A stretch of 64,000 bases of DNA from Gnetum montanum (Eukaryota > Streptophyta > Gnetopsida > Gnetales > Gnetaceae). The stretch lies in assembly GCA_015680685.1 (NCBI GenBank), contig MNCI01009380.1:112024-176023 (forward strand), in the 5' to 3' direction. Positions 44,160-56,819 of this stretch are shown in pieces; positions within the stretch are counted from its first letter, which is position 1, and each line of letters opens with the position of its first letter. The notes beneath the pieces are model-generated. The model saw nothing but the letters and a program-made list of their open reading frames with translations. It was not told the DNA's origin and searched no databases. Both the position numbers and the translations under genes were made by a program.

Positions 44160-46640
44160 TTTCCTTCTTCTTACGAGAGTGTTTCATTACCTAGGTCTAA
44201 TACAGGGAACAATTGGAGACATAGTACACATGATGATCCACTAGCTCCCCAATAGTTTCGCATGGCATATGTTTATCCCGATGAGTATATACCAAACTTT
44301 ACCTTTATCCTCCACCAAGATGAACAACTACGTTGGTGTGACTTAGAAGGTAACATAGTGTTACCTCTCGATCAATTAGTCCCAGGCATGCTTTTGTGAT
44401 CTCACACGAATTGGTATGTAGTACTTATAGGCAGAGTACGTTGTGCATGATCATGACTTGAGAGAGTATCGATTCATGGAGGCACAATGTCAAAGGGATC
44501 TAAAATAGGAGAGACATCATGAATTCATGAATCCATGAATGTCCTGCATCTCATAAGTGAAAATGAGGGTGGTGAACTTGACTCAGGAGGTCTCCCACAT
44601 AATGATGTTCCTCCTGTTGACTTTAGTCAAGGGGTTGTGTATCAGAATCTTCACTCAACTATCCATAACCTAGATTTTGATACTGATAGACACAAAGGGT
44701 TAAAAAAAGGAACACGAATGCATGACAAAGATGGACATGCTGATCGTAACCACGATCGAGGCAACAACGAATGAAAAGAAGGAAGAAGACACCAACATGG
44801 TGACAGTCCTCCTTCTTCTTCACCTTCATCATCTCCTTCACCCTTTCCTTCAGGATCTAGACGTAGTCACAAAGGAAAATACCCTGAGGATAATGGTAAG
44901 TGAAACAGGAACCATAGACAAAGCAACCAAGAAAGGGGATGAGGGCATTCTAGAAAAACTCATCATGAAAGGAGAGAGAGTAGGGAACAACATAGGCATC
45001 ATAGACACCATAGATAGTACGATCATGATGAACCCCTACTTGCTACTCAGAGTATGCTAGATATACCTGAGGCTGCTAGAATCCCAAAAAGGCACCAAAA
45101 AGATAGCAGGATCAAAAGATTGGACATGAACAATATTCCATGATTTGGAGTGGGATATAATGCTGATCCATAAAATCATTTGCAAGTATTTCATGATGCA
45201 TGTGACTTGCAAAACATAGAAAATAAGTGGCAAAAACTCAAGTTGTTTCCATGGACACTGATCAAGGAAGCGGAAAGTTGGTATTGATCCTTAGAACTAG
45301 AATCCATTTGCTAATGGAGTACCATGTTAGAACTGTTCAACGATAAGTTTCAAATGTACTCATGAGTGTCCAACCTACGAAAGAAGATCCAAGGATGGAA
45401 ACAAGAAGAACATGAACCCTTGGATGCTACCATGGACTGATATTATGCACTATTACATTGTTGCCTAGGCCATGGTTACTCGCAAAAGGAACAACTATGC
45501 CATCTTGTAGATGGGCTTAGGCATGAAATGCAAAGAACCCTTGGGACTTATGCCCAACGAAGGCTATCTAAGCTTAGGGCCCATCAAGTACAAAGATTAT
45601 TAGGTCAAGTTTCTAAAGAGGAAGGTGAGTTAATAAAAAGAGAAAGTGTAGAGGAATATAGCAAAGATCCTTCCCTTTGAAAGAAGGAAGTTAGATTTTG
45701 TGAGGATGAAGAAGAGTTACCACTTGAAGAGATGGTGAATAGGAAAACCTTGCCCATTCAAAAACTCGCATTGGAAGTATCAGCAAAGGTGGATCAAATG
45801 TGGGACTTTCTAGATAATAGATTTCAAATAGTTCTCAAAATAGTAGAGGAGTCTAGAAGGAAGGTAGTGATTGAGAAAGGAGAAAAAAGAGAGAAGCTAA
45901 ATATGCACGTAATAAGGGTAAGGGCAAAGTTGTCATCATCGAACAGGTTATGGATTCAGATACAGAAAATGATGATGGATGTGAGAAATGCCAATATGAC
46001 CATCCTAAGGTATGTTTCCCTATAATCTCACATCTACAGGAGTTTGGAGTGTATGCACTCAACCCACAATTAAACAGAAGGCAAACACCCTAAAGGTTAC
46101 CTTATCCTGAAGGTAACCCAAGATAGTTCTACCAACCCTTGACGTATTATCCAAGTGGAACTCCACCACAACCAAATGAGCAGTACCAATAGTGGTAGCA
46201 CCCACAATCATGGGGAATGCCACCATCACATCAATAGTACCCTTACTGTCAACCTAACTCGTATGGTTACTACATGCAGTAGCCAATCTCTCCACGTGAC
46301 TCTCCTAGTCACGTTGCTCCCCAACCTCACTACCAAACCCATGAGTATGATAGAACTCCTTCTCCTAGGGGAGATGTTCCACAAACATACTATCCTTCTC
46401 ACCTGTTTGCATCTCTTCCACCCTTAACTCCATTACCACCTATTCTAGCCATGCAGGGTGAGCTCCTTGCCCAGCCGTAGCAATGTAACGCTACAAGGGC
46501 TATTAATCCTCATCCTACTATTGGTTTGGAAAATCATGTAAAGAAGAGATCTTTCTTTAAGACCAATAGTCCAATCAAGTCCTTGTAGTCACAAGTGGCT
46601 AACTCTCCAAAGGCCTCACCATCATCCAAAACTTCGAAAC
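44160..46640 (+). pseudogene. Gag of element 2
   Basis: Text at 45180-45560 gives the retrotransposon gag core (HLQVFHDACDLQNIENKWQK, KLFPWTLIKEAESW, LSKLRAHQVQRLLGQVSKEE). A basic helix follows, and a zinc-knuckle-like CEKCQYDHPKVC at 45980-46013. A Q/P/Y-rich linker follows to about 46640. Several stops interrupt it. Confidence 0.75.
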
Positions 46641-46688
46641 TCTCTTCAAACCAAAGGCCACATTCAATGCACATGGTCATGTTGATGC

Positions 46689-47330
46689 ATGCCATTACCA
46701 ATTAGATTAAGGCTAGCTGTCTTCCTAGGAAATTCTCCGATCTTGGGAGTCCTCTTATATATTTACAAATTGCTAGGAACGGCTTCAGGTTCTGGTGTCA
46801 ACTTAATCTTCCAAGAAATGTATAAATCTTGGAACCTACCTCCACCAAAAAAGAGTAACATTTATTTAGAGTTGGCTGACCTGTCCATCACTGTTCCATT
46901 AGGACTAGTGAAGGACATTGCTACCACTATCTATGGATGGTCATATCCAATCAACTTACTAGTGATTTAAGTCAACAACTATATGGGGAACTTCCCTATC
47001 ATAATGGGAAGAGCATAGCTAAGCACAATTGATGCATGCCTAGGAATACATGATCTTTCTCTAGAGATATCAAAGGAAAATACATTTGGAAAGATCGAGA
47101 AGAAGAAAGTTCTATGCATTGCATACAGTGACTCAGGGTGTAGTTTTGTGCAGAAGTCCTGGTTTGTACAACATGTAACATTGCCTGCATGCAACCAATG
47201 TGCACAAGTAACCAACATATGAAGGTGCTTGTATGCGGCAGCCATAAGATAGGAAGGCACCCAATGGTTGACAGCTGACCAAGAGAGCAACTCAACTATA
47301 TGTATGGAACCAACTGAGGGTTTTACTTGC
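46689..47330 (+). pseudogene. Aspartic protease of element 2
   Basis: The open segment 46689-46970 reads GTASGSGVNLIFQEMYKSWN, then LPPPKKSNIYLELADLSITV and PLGLVKDIATTI, the layout of Athila-type proteases. The active-site Asp (D-S/L-G) is Ala, giving TASGSG. The linker AWLSTIDACLGIHDLSLEIS with one stop follows. It would have cut Gag-Pol. Confidence 0.7.
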
Positions 47331-47459
47331 ACTTACATCGATAGCATAGACACATTAGAGCAAGTCCATCTTCAACTTTGAATTATCAACATTAAAAATA
47401 TCAACTAGAAAAAGATGAAAATCCTTGACAACTTTAAGTAAGAGCCACTGGAGTTAAAA

Positions 47460-48510
47460 CTGATGCCCACCAGTATGGAGTACACATTTCTCAAAAATGG
47501 AAAACCAGTAATTATTAATGCTAGGCTCGCTCCCCAACAAATAGAGAGACTGCTGAAAATGATGAACAAATGGTTGAAACCTTTTGCTTGGTCATATCCC
47601 AAATTAACTAGAATAGACCCTAGGATATGCCAACATAGAACTTACACTGACCCCTCCATGAAGCCTTGATGACAACCATAGAGATGATTGAATCCAAAAC
47701 TTAAGTAAGTGGTTAAGGAAGAAATTGAACAGCTTCTAAAAGCTAGGTTCATCTACCCCATTGCTGATAATGAATGGGCTAGTCCCTTAGTCATTGTGCC
47801 CAAAAAGGGAGGTAAATGGAGGGTGTGTATAGACTTTAGGCTACTAAACATGGAAACATTCAAAGACCACTTTCCATTGCCATTCATCAACCAAGTCTTA
47901 GACACCATTACAGGGCATCAATACTATAGTTTTCTAGATGGGTATAGTGGATACAATCAAATACAAATAGCACTAGAAGACCAAGCTAAGACCACATTCA
48001 CAAGTCCTTGGGAGACATTTGCATACAAACAGATGCCGCTTGGCTTATGCAATGCTCCTGCAATATTTCAACATTTGGTTCTAAGTATCTTCTAGTAGTA
48101 AATAGGAAATGGTGTAGAGGTCTTCATGGATGACTTTTCCACCTACGGAGTGAACTTTGATCAAGCATTGTACCGATTAGAGCAAGTACTAAAACGATGT
48201 GTTGAAATCAATTTAAGGCTCAACTGGAAAAAAAGCCATTTAATGGTCCAAGAAGGCATAGTATTAGGACATAAGATTTCACAAACACGGATAGAGGTAG
48301 ACCCAAAAAAGATTAAAGTCATCCAAGAAATCACACGCCAACTTGAAACTATAAAAGACATCCGATCATTCCTTGGACACATTGGCTATTATAGAAGATT
48401 CATAGAGAACTTTTCAAGGGTTGTAAAACCATTGGTTAAACTAACAAAAAAGGATGTACCCTTTGAATGGACTAGAGAATGTGAGTTAGCTTTTCAACCT
48501 TTGAAATAGA
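47460..48510 (+). pseudogene. Reverse transcriptase of element 2
   Basis: Best-kept pol part. Pre-RT KPVIINARLAPQQIERLLKM is followed by KARFIYPIADNEWASPLVIV and VCIDFRLLNMETFKDHFPLP. Then FLDGYSGYNQIQIALEDQ carries the first catalytic Asp, LGLCNAPAIFQHLV follows, two stops, and VFMDDFSTYG has the second and third catalytic Asp as FMDD. It ends SFLGHIGYYRRFIENFS. Only a few stops break it (about 47668 and 48096). Confidence 0.88.
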
Positions 48511-48960
48511 AGCTTGTAGAAACACCTATTCTACAAGCTCCTGACTAGTCCAGACCATTCTACATCATGATTGACACATACAACTATGCTTTAGGAGCTG
48601 TACTTACATAGTTAGATGACCAAAACATCCTTATTACATCCACTATGCAAGTAGGAGTATTGTTGGTGCACAACTCAACTACACCCCAATAGAAAAGGAA
48701 TTAATGGTTGTAGTGTTTATTTGCACTAGATAAGTTTAGGCACTATGTGTTGGGCTATAAGGTATTTGTACACACAGACCATAGTGCAATTCAATTCTTG
48801 ATGAATAAACCAATGGTGAGCCATCACACTAGAAGATGGCTCGTAATCTTACAAGAGTTCGATCTTAAGATGATAGATCGTAAAGGCACTGAGAACGTTG
48901 TTGCTAATCATTTATCTTGGTTAAGATAGGACAACAAAGAGGATGAATATCCACTTTTTG
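48511..48960 (+). pseudogene. RNase H of element 2
   Basis: It reads SRPFYIMIDTYNYALGAVLT, then FALDKFRHYVLGYKVFVHTD and HSAIQFLMNKPMVSHHTRRW, ending TENVVANHLSWLR. This is the Gypsy RT-connected RNase H (RNase_H-like). The first Asp is in MIDTYNYALG. Three stops are present. It ends just before the integrase linker. Confidence 0.8.
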
Positions 48961-49179
48961 ATTACTTTACTAATAAATACCTCTTTGTAGGTGTAGTAAA
49001 TAATCAATTAACCATGGAAACAAGTTAGTATAGTAGCATTCTTACCTATCTCCTTACACAACAAACACCACAAGAGGTAGATGTTAAAAAGAAATAATAG
49101 TTTCTTCACTGAGCCAAGTATTTTATGGAAATCAAGAGACAACTTTATTAAATATGTCTTAATGCTTGGTTTAATGGTG

Positions 49180-50373
49180 TGTTCTTGATGTAGATCAATT
49201 AAGAGTTCTCCAAGATGCACATGAAGGCCCTTATGGGGGTCATTACGCTGGGAGATGAACAACCATTAAAATCTTGCTTACAAGATATTATTGGCCTACA
49301 TTGTTCTAGGATGCTCATCATTTTGTCCAATTTTGTGACCACTGCCACCATGATGGGGGAATGACTACTAGGGTGGAGGGTCCATAATAATGGATTCAAC
49401 CTTTAGAACCCTTGAACATATGGGGAATTGATTTTATGGGGCTTATTACACTAATGTCTAATGAAAAAGCCTACATTGTTGTTGCTGTTGACTATTTCAC
49501 AAAATGGGTAGAATTAGCTGCTATTATAGATTGCACATCATCCACTGCTACAGGATTTGTCTAATAACAAATTGTTAATAGGTTTGGCATGCCTTGTGCA
49601 CTTATTTTTGACAATGGCACATATTTTACAGGCGTGACTTTTTGAAAGTTGATGCAACACTTAGGAGTTGAACACAAACTAACTACACCATACCATCCTC
49701 AAGCGAATGGTCAAGCTGAAGTAACCAATAGGGAGATTACAAAAATATTAACAAGAACCATTAGAAAATATAGGCAAGACTAGAGCACCTAATTGAACGA
49801 TGCTCTTTAGGCATACCACTCCACATAGAAACTTCCTATAGGCTACTCTCCCTACGAGTTAGTGTACGGAAAATTCCCAATGCTTCCTATTCAAGCAAAA
49901 CTCTGTACACTATCTATGGCGTGTGATCTCAACCTTGACCTTAATATAGCACAAAAAAATAGTTAATGAACCTTAACTTGCTAAATGAGAATTGATTAGT
50001 CACCGTATCATCTAATAAATTGCACAAGACTTTTAATAAATGATGTCATGACCTAAAAATTAGAAAATTTAAGTACCAATCGAGAGATAAGGTTCTTTAT
50101 TGGAACCCCACACATGTGCCACAACACACTAAATTTCAAACACTATGGGAAGGACCTTATATTATTCATGCAACTTTTCCTTTAGGGGCCATGATGATTT
50201 ATAAACTTGAGAGCCCACATAAAAAATTTTTGGTCAACATTCAACAAACCAAACATTTCCATGAGCCTAGAACAACTACTACCAATACTGCCCTTGTTGG
50301 TGGACAACCCTGCTTGCTATTTTGGATCTCCTCTTTCCAACTTAGTCGTGGGGAAGAAGGCCACCAATGCTAA
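49180..50373 (+). pseudogene. Integrase of element 2
   Basis: The zinc domain reads DAHEGPYGGHYAGR and CDHCHHDGGMTTRVEG (49210-49380). The core reads VVAVDYFTKWVELAAIID (first Asp), IFDNGTYF (second Asp, about 49610) and HPQANGQAEVTNREI (third residue, Glu, about 49725). The C-terminal part at 50116-50373 includes FQTLWEGPYIIHATFP and VNIQQTKHFHEP, a tail shared with elements 1 and 4. Stops are scattered. There is no chromodomain. Confidence 0.82.
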
Positions 50374-52271
50374 TCATTCTTAGCTCCTAGTTCCTTTTGT
50401 ATTTTTGTTTTACACATTTTTTCACATTTACTTATTTTTTGTTTTACACCATCATTCACATTTATACTATTTCTTTGTTTGATTTATTTTCATTCATCAT
50501 ACAATAAGTGCTCATGATGGTAGATTGTGCTATAATAGTGTTGATTGCTGATGTTGGTCTTTACCTTTGACTTTCAATGTTGATACTAAGATATGATTTC
50601 TTTTGAGAAAATAGGCAATGAGTCCATGTCGTCCATTCATCCACTCAACTTTGTGGTCTCCCTTGGCTTTGGAACTGTACTATCCCTTTTTCTAAGTACA
50701 CTTATTAATGAATTGGTGGCTTGGTATTCTTCAAACCAAGGAAAGACTCAATGGTTGAAAAGGGTATGACTTCAATGGGATTCAATGCATTTGTGTTGAC
50801 AATTCTCTTGGGTACTTGAATGCTTTTCATGGGTTTTTTGCCATTTCACTATTGACCAAATATCAAAAATTTGAATGAATCTAAATAAGTCTTTGCATGG
50901 TGTGGTTCTCATGCAAAAAAAAAGAAAAAAAAGAAAAAAGAAAAAAAAGGTGAGAACTCAAAGCACACCCCTTAGACATAATAAGAAAATATGGGCTACA
51001 AACACTAGTTATGGATTAGAAAGACATGTTACCCATGCTTGAAGGTTCTCTCTAACTAAGGCCCTTTCTTGCCTATTGCTTCTCTATCTTTCTCTCCTTG
51101 GAATGGTGGTGACTCTATGAATGCATTCTTGTTGCTTCCAGAGGACGGGTTGGTCAAATGTGTTGATGTAGGGTCACTGAATGTGGTTTGTTTGAATGTG
51201 GACTTGGGATGAATTTTATTCAGTCACCTTAATCACATAATACACAAGGGACTTTACACAACCTTGCTCTTGGGATTCCATTCCATTTCCTCCTCTACTT
51301 CCATATTTCTTCCCATATTTCACCTCACTGTTGATTTTATGATTAGTTTATGTCTTGGTTGATGCATTGTTAGTCTTCGATAAACTCTTGTGGGTAAGCT
51401 CTTAACCATTGTTTCCATATGTCATTCTGAGAGCTTACAAATTCTTTGGTTTGTGAGTTTATCAGGGCATTAAAGGCATGAGCCTACTTTTGGGAGGACC
51501 CATTGACATTCCTTTTTGGTTCAATTGTTAAGTTCTTTCCCTTAAACATTCTTTGCAATCAACAATTTCTTGTTTCATCCCCATCCATGAAATCCATTTT
51601 ATTAGCTTCACCGTTGTTGTTTCCTTCATCTTCATTGTTCCTTCAGTTTTCCACCCTATCACTATCAGAGGTTTGTTCTTAGTCATGGGGGCCATATCAC
51701 AAATTTTTCCATTCAATTACCTATCTCACCCCTACACCTTGGGTAGTTATCAGTTAAAAACCTCTAACCTAGTATTTTCCATACCCACAACCTAGCCAAT
51801 GCACTTATATCGAGGCAAGGTATCAACTACATTATGGCTTATCTATCTTTGCTAATTTTTGAGTGTGTTGTATGTGCAGATGGTGATTACATGAACAATG
51901 GACTGGAATAGGAGGAAGCACTCGAGATGGACTGGAGTGGGAGTAGTTATGCAAGGAACACACTCCATCATGTGGCTATGGATTAATAATAGAGTGCACA
52001 TTTCCAACATTGGCAACAACACACCTCATTTTCTTTTTTGTCTGTCTTTCTCTTCAAGCTGTTAGATGAGAGTCTAGATGTCCTCTATGTGCAGTTTTCA
52101 CCACAATAGGCATGAACACCAATGTTGTAATATGTTTGTCAATCTATTCACTTGGCACTTTGAGTCTGCTATTCCCTATTGCTATCAAGTTCTCATTTAG
52201 TCAGTAATCCCATACCTTCCCAATATTTTGTAAGGAACTCAAGGATGAGTTTTCATTCAATCATGGGGATA
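50374..52271 (+). other. 3' noncoding region of element 2
   Basis: 1.9 kb without a recognisable ORF; no envelope-like gene with a membrane span is visible. It holds an A/G run at 50915-50950, the repeated GTTACCCATGCTTGAAGG phrase near 51030, and the polypurine-like AATCATGGGGATATGA at 52257-52271 just before the 3' LTR. Confidence 0.7.
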
Positions 52272-52885
52272 TGATGAGCCACAATATCAGGGTCGGGATA
52301 TCACATCTACGATATCAGGTATACGATATCGGAGCTTTCTAAGTGATATCGGACATCCGATATTGGGGCCTGTCTTGTTGCCTATAAATAAGAGGTAGGA
52401 GCACTTGGTTTGGCAATAGAAAAATAGTGAGTTAATTTAGTTTTAGTCCCTTACCTGAACTCTTGCCTTTTTCCCTTCTNGCTTCGAGCATGTGTGGAAC
52501 ACTTGGTAACCCAGTAACGATTAGTGTTTGGTAATCCTAGTAGTGTTGCACTCATTTAGGATGTGGATGGCAAGTGAGAATGAATTTTGATGTTAGGACT
52601 AGTTAGAGCATAGTCGATTAGTTAAATTAAATTAGTTACTTAATTATTTCACTTCTCCCTTTGTCGCACTAGGACATAAAACATAAAATTATCTAAAAAT
52701 AATATACCTTAATTTTACTTAACCATACAATCGTGCTATACAAGTAAGCTTGGGAAGACAATGATTGACTAACCCGTCCGAGTTCTGTAAAGGCGCATAA
52801 GCACTTAGTCCTTAGAATTCAACCGAATCGTGCATATATGCTCGTATTCGTATGGTTGAGCGTAGGGATACCTCGTCGCTCATTA
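52272..52885 (+). repeat. 3' LTR of element 2 with internal assembly gap
   Basis: It starts TGATGAGCCACAATATC and ends CGCTCATTA. The single N at 52480 replaces about 240 bp present in the 5' LTR (43378-43620), so the true length is near 855 bp. Six GATATC-centred palindrome relics lie at 52280-52375 before the TATA box (about 52380-52394). Confidence 0.9.
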
Positions 52886-53092
52886 GGCATGACATGATAG
52901 TACATTGATGCATTTTTTGATGCATCAAACCATATGTCAATGGGGCTATGTCGATAAGGTTGCATTGATGCATGCTCGTTGATGCAGTTAGTCGAATGAT
53001 CAAACCTAGACATAATATTCTATGGATAACACTAGTAATAAAATGAATGTACAAAAATTTTTGATCTTTTAATTTGCAATGACCATGTTGGT
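52886..53092. other. Remainder of the split LTR and flank
   Basis: It starts with the right GGCAT duplication. It should contain the U3 end of the minus-strand LTR at 42406-43163. ATTGATGCAT-type repeats occur three times (about 52903-52975). No clear LTR terminus was found. Confidence 0.5.
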
Positions 53093-53962
53093 TGATGAAT
53101 CATTAGCTAAGATATCTTAGTCCAAATATGGTAGTCCTGATATTGGAGCCTCAATATCGAATCTCATACTACATTATTAGATATCTGATATCACAAAATG
53201 CATGTCTACCTATAGATATAGCACTTGGGTGCATGATCCAAATAACTTTCATTCCATCCTTAAGTAAATTATTGTTGTTTTGCTTCATAATTTTAGTGAT
53301 AGAGTGAATGACCATAGTGTGGTGTTGAGTAGTTGTACAGAATCTTTATTTGAGTGAAGTGTGCTTGGGAATTGTTCATGTCTAGAAATAAAGATTGAGA
53401 TTGATTTTCATCATTGTAGCATCCACTTAGTTTTACTATTTTACTTATCATAGTTTCTATTGTTTTCTTAGTTTAATCATTTACATTTCTGAGTACTTTA
53501 CTTTCTTATTCATTAGTAAAGTAGAATGATTATGACTGGTTTAGGGTTGGTAATCCTAGTAGTGTTATAGCTTGATTTGCTTAGTAGCATAATGCTTGGT
53601 AACTTAGTAACAATTACATGAGCTTAAGACGTGTATGGTAAGTTAGGACCAAATGCTCATTGTGTTAGGCTAGAGTAGATTTACATTACCATCATTACTC
53701 AGAGTTAGGATTAAATTTCATTCTCAGTTATGTTGATCTCTAGGAGTAAAATGGGCCTAACAACATCAATTATCATATGGCTCACTTTGGACTAAATCAT
53801 ACATGAAAAAGCTACCAGTAGTCCAAGTAGGAAGAAAACGTGCTGTGATCAATGCTTAACAATCTAGATGCCATAACTAGTCCCATCCATGGAATTTGAC
53901 TGAATTGTGTGTGAATGCTTGTGATTGTATGGTTGGGCATAGGGGGTACTCACCACTCATCA
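53093..53962 (+). repeat. 5' LTR of element 3
   Basis: It runs TGATGAATCATTAGC to CACTCATCA (870 bp). Palindrome relics AAGATATCTTA (about 53107), CTGATATTGG, TCAATATCGA and AGATATCTGATATCAC lie at 53107-53190. A TATA-like CTATAGATATAGC is at about 53210. Confidence 0.85.
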
Positions 53963-53963
53963 T

Positions 53964-53983
53964 TGGCGTTGTTGCCACAGACG
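53964..53983 (+). other. Primer binding site of element 3
   Basis: TGGCGTTGTTGCCACAGACG follows the LTR end ATCAT. It is the best-kept tRNA-Asp-type site of the window. Confidence 0.8.
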
Positions 53984-54094
53984 TTGCTAGCTATCTTGCT
54001 TGGTTATATTATCTAGGATTGTTGTAAATTTATTAATGATCTATCTTGTAGAAAACATTAATATTTTAAGTCACACAAATTATCAAACAAAATC

Positions 54095-56760
54095 ATGTCT
54101 TCTTCACATAGGGCTAATAATGCATCATATAATGAAAACACTAGTATGAAAAATGATAGGACCTATATTGAGGAAAACTAGAGGAAGAAACCACAGGTAG
54201 GGGTTTCATATGTTCATTTTGATCCTTACTACATGCAAGGACTACATTTAGTTGGTGTAGATGATCCTAGAGGAGATGGAGTAAGTCCTAGAACAATGAG
54301 ATCCTCAAGGCCTAGGATCTCCTCCAAACCTAGAAGAGATAGATTAATGGAACATAGGGGAAGATATAGTAGCCATGGTGATTCTCCTAGTTGCTCATCT
54401 TCCTCTTTCTCTACCACGTCTAGTTTTGATAAAGATGAACATAGGTATAGAAATAAAGATACACTAGGGGGTTAAGACAAACATAGAAATAGAAATAGAT
54501 GAGATCATCAAAGTGAGCATGGACAAGATCATCATAATTAGACAAATAGAAATAGAAATTATCACCACAACATGTTTGATGATTGTGAAACCTTGTTGGA
54601 TACTAAGATCATGATGTAGATAATGGAGGTAGTTAGAACATCCCACAGGCACCAAAGGGAAAGTTTCATCAAAAGGCTTGATATGAATAACATCCCTAAA
54701 TTTGTGGGAGGCTATAATTCTAAACCACAACATCACTTACAAGTCTTCCATGATGCCTGCACCTTGAAGAACATCGAGAGTGAGTGGAAAAAGCTTAAGC
54801 TCTTTCCTAGGACACTAATAGATGAAGCTAAAAGTTCATATAGATTATTGGAACTAGATTCAATCAATCAATGGTCCACAATGCTCAAACTCTTCAACAA
54901 GAAATACCAAACCTATGTGAGAGTGCCCAACCTAAGAAAAAAAATCCAAGAATGGAGGTAAGGAAAACATGAATCCTTGGATGTGGCCTTGGATAGATAC
55001 TATTTGCTACTACATTGATCTCTAGGTCATGATTTCTCTCAAAAAGAGCAGCTTTTCAACATCATAGATGGGCTTTGTAACCAAATGAGAGAGACCCTTG
55101 GGATTTATGCCTGAGGTTAATTATCTAAATTGAAAGCCCATCAAATAAAAAGGTTAATCAAATAGGTGGCAATAGAAGAAATAGAGTTATGTGAGAATGT
55201 AGAGGAATATATCTAAGATGCAACTCTTTACAACAAAGGGATCCATATCTATGATGAAGAAAAAGAGGTAGCTCTTGATGAGGTTATTTCACAACAAACC
55301 TTGCCAATACAAAAGTCTATTGTTGAGCTTAAAGTAAGGATAGATAAGATGTGGGAGTTGATGAATGAAAAAGTCACAACCTACGTGAAAACCATAGAGG
55401 AGATGGTGGTGAAAATCAAATCAAGTGATCACAACAAGAAGAGGAAAAAGAACAAAGAAGTAGGTAGGAATACTTACTGGTAGAAAAGAAAAATGGTTGT
55501 AGTAGAAGAGCCTATAGACTCAATCATAGAAGAGGATGATGGATGTGACATTTGCCAATGTGACCATCCAAATGGTTATTGCCTAGTTATGTTACATCTA
55601 CAAGAGTTTGGGGTTGTTGCTTTGAATCCCAAGTTCATACAAAAGAAAATGCTTAGGAAATCATGTTACTTACAAGGTAATTATAGATAATCCTACCACC
55701 AACTGTACCATTTTAGTGGGATGTCTTATCAACCTTAACACTATTATCAACTGCAATGGCAATACCCACACTTGTGGGGGATGCTATCAACATACCAACA
55801 ATACCCTTATTGCCAACTAGACCTATATGACTACTATTTTCAACAACTTATTTCTCCATGTGGTTCTACTTCCTCTACCTTAAATCACTACTACCACTAC
55901 CACTCTCCTGAATATCATCAACCCGTAACATCCCCTATGGGATCACCATCTCAAATCTGTTATCCTCTATTACATCCTCAACATTCTCATACTTCCCGCC
56001 ACCATAGGTCACCACCAATAACATAGGGAGGATTGACACCACAACATCAATGGAAGAATGCCACTTATGCTATGAACATACAAGTAAATGATAATGTTAG
56101 TAGATCTTAGCAAAAGTCTCAAAAATGTTCTTTCTTTAAGATAGTTTCCACACATGGGCACAAAACTCATAGACCTACTGGCTCATCAAAACCAACACAA
56201 GGCTAGCCAAATGCAACATCATTTCTCACCAAAACAATGTCTCCCAATTTGATGCAAGAGCCAACACCCATTATCACTCTAGTGCAAAACATAATAGATG
56301 AACCTATCACTATGGAGAGACAGAAAATTCCATGTATTCCTACTAAAAAAGAAGGGTGTAGTTGTGGACTGACCTTCCAGAATGTCAACACAGTCATTAC
56401 ACCAGTCCACAACAAATATGAAAAACAAGTGTGTGCATAAGAGAGAGTAGGGGCCACTAAACCAAAAGACACCTAGTGGCCAATAACTAAGAACTTTCAA
56501 TTATCCAAAATGTGCATGGATCAATTTGAACCACTTATTAATTCCCATTCTAAGAAAATGACCCCAACTAAAAACTTACAAATGGAAATACTAAACCATA
56601 ATCATACACAAACAGAAAGAGGAACTAAGGACTTAGATGATCAAAATTTAATTACCATCAAGATTACATGGGACTATAATAAAAAAAACTAAGTCACTAA
56701 GAATGGTAAGTGAGAAACCTCAAGTGTATGATCTAGGTGAACTAGGGTCCATTTTCTGAA
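54095..56760 (+). pseudogene. Gag of element 3
   Basis: The gag core at 54623-54961 is open for 112 codons: FIKRLDMNNIPKFVGGYNSK, HHLQVFHDACTLKNIESEWK, KLFPRTLIDEAKSSYRLLEL. Then come a broken stretch, a coiled basic helix (55301-55483) and a zinc-knuckle-like CDICQCDHPNGYC at 55544-55582. A Y/Q/P/H-rich tail reaches about 56030, followed by a degraded segment to 56700. At least eight stops are present. Confidence 0.8.
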
Positions 56761-56819
56761 CACTCACCCATGAGTTCAATCATGGAGGAGATACCTATTA
56801 TGATCAAGAAATTAGTAAG

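Larger units (their letters stand above)
43164..52885 (+). mobile_element. Athila-like Gypsy element 2, complete but dead, TSD GGCAT
   Basis: A 9.7-kb element with 855-bp 5' LTR, primer site, gag, protease, RT, RNase H, integrase, a long 3' noncoding region, polypurine tract and 3' LTR. GGCAT occurs at 43159-43163 and 52886-52890. The two LTRs differ at many sites, mostly C/T and G/A changes, so the insertion is old. Reading frames are moderately kept in RT but broken elsewhere. Confidence 0.93.

Noticed and set aside
50374-52271. An envelope-like third ORF in element 2, as reported in some Athila elements.
   Set aside because: No long open frame, signal peptide or membrane span could be read on the sense strand.
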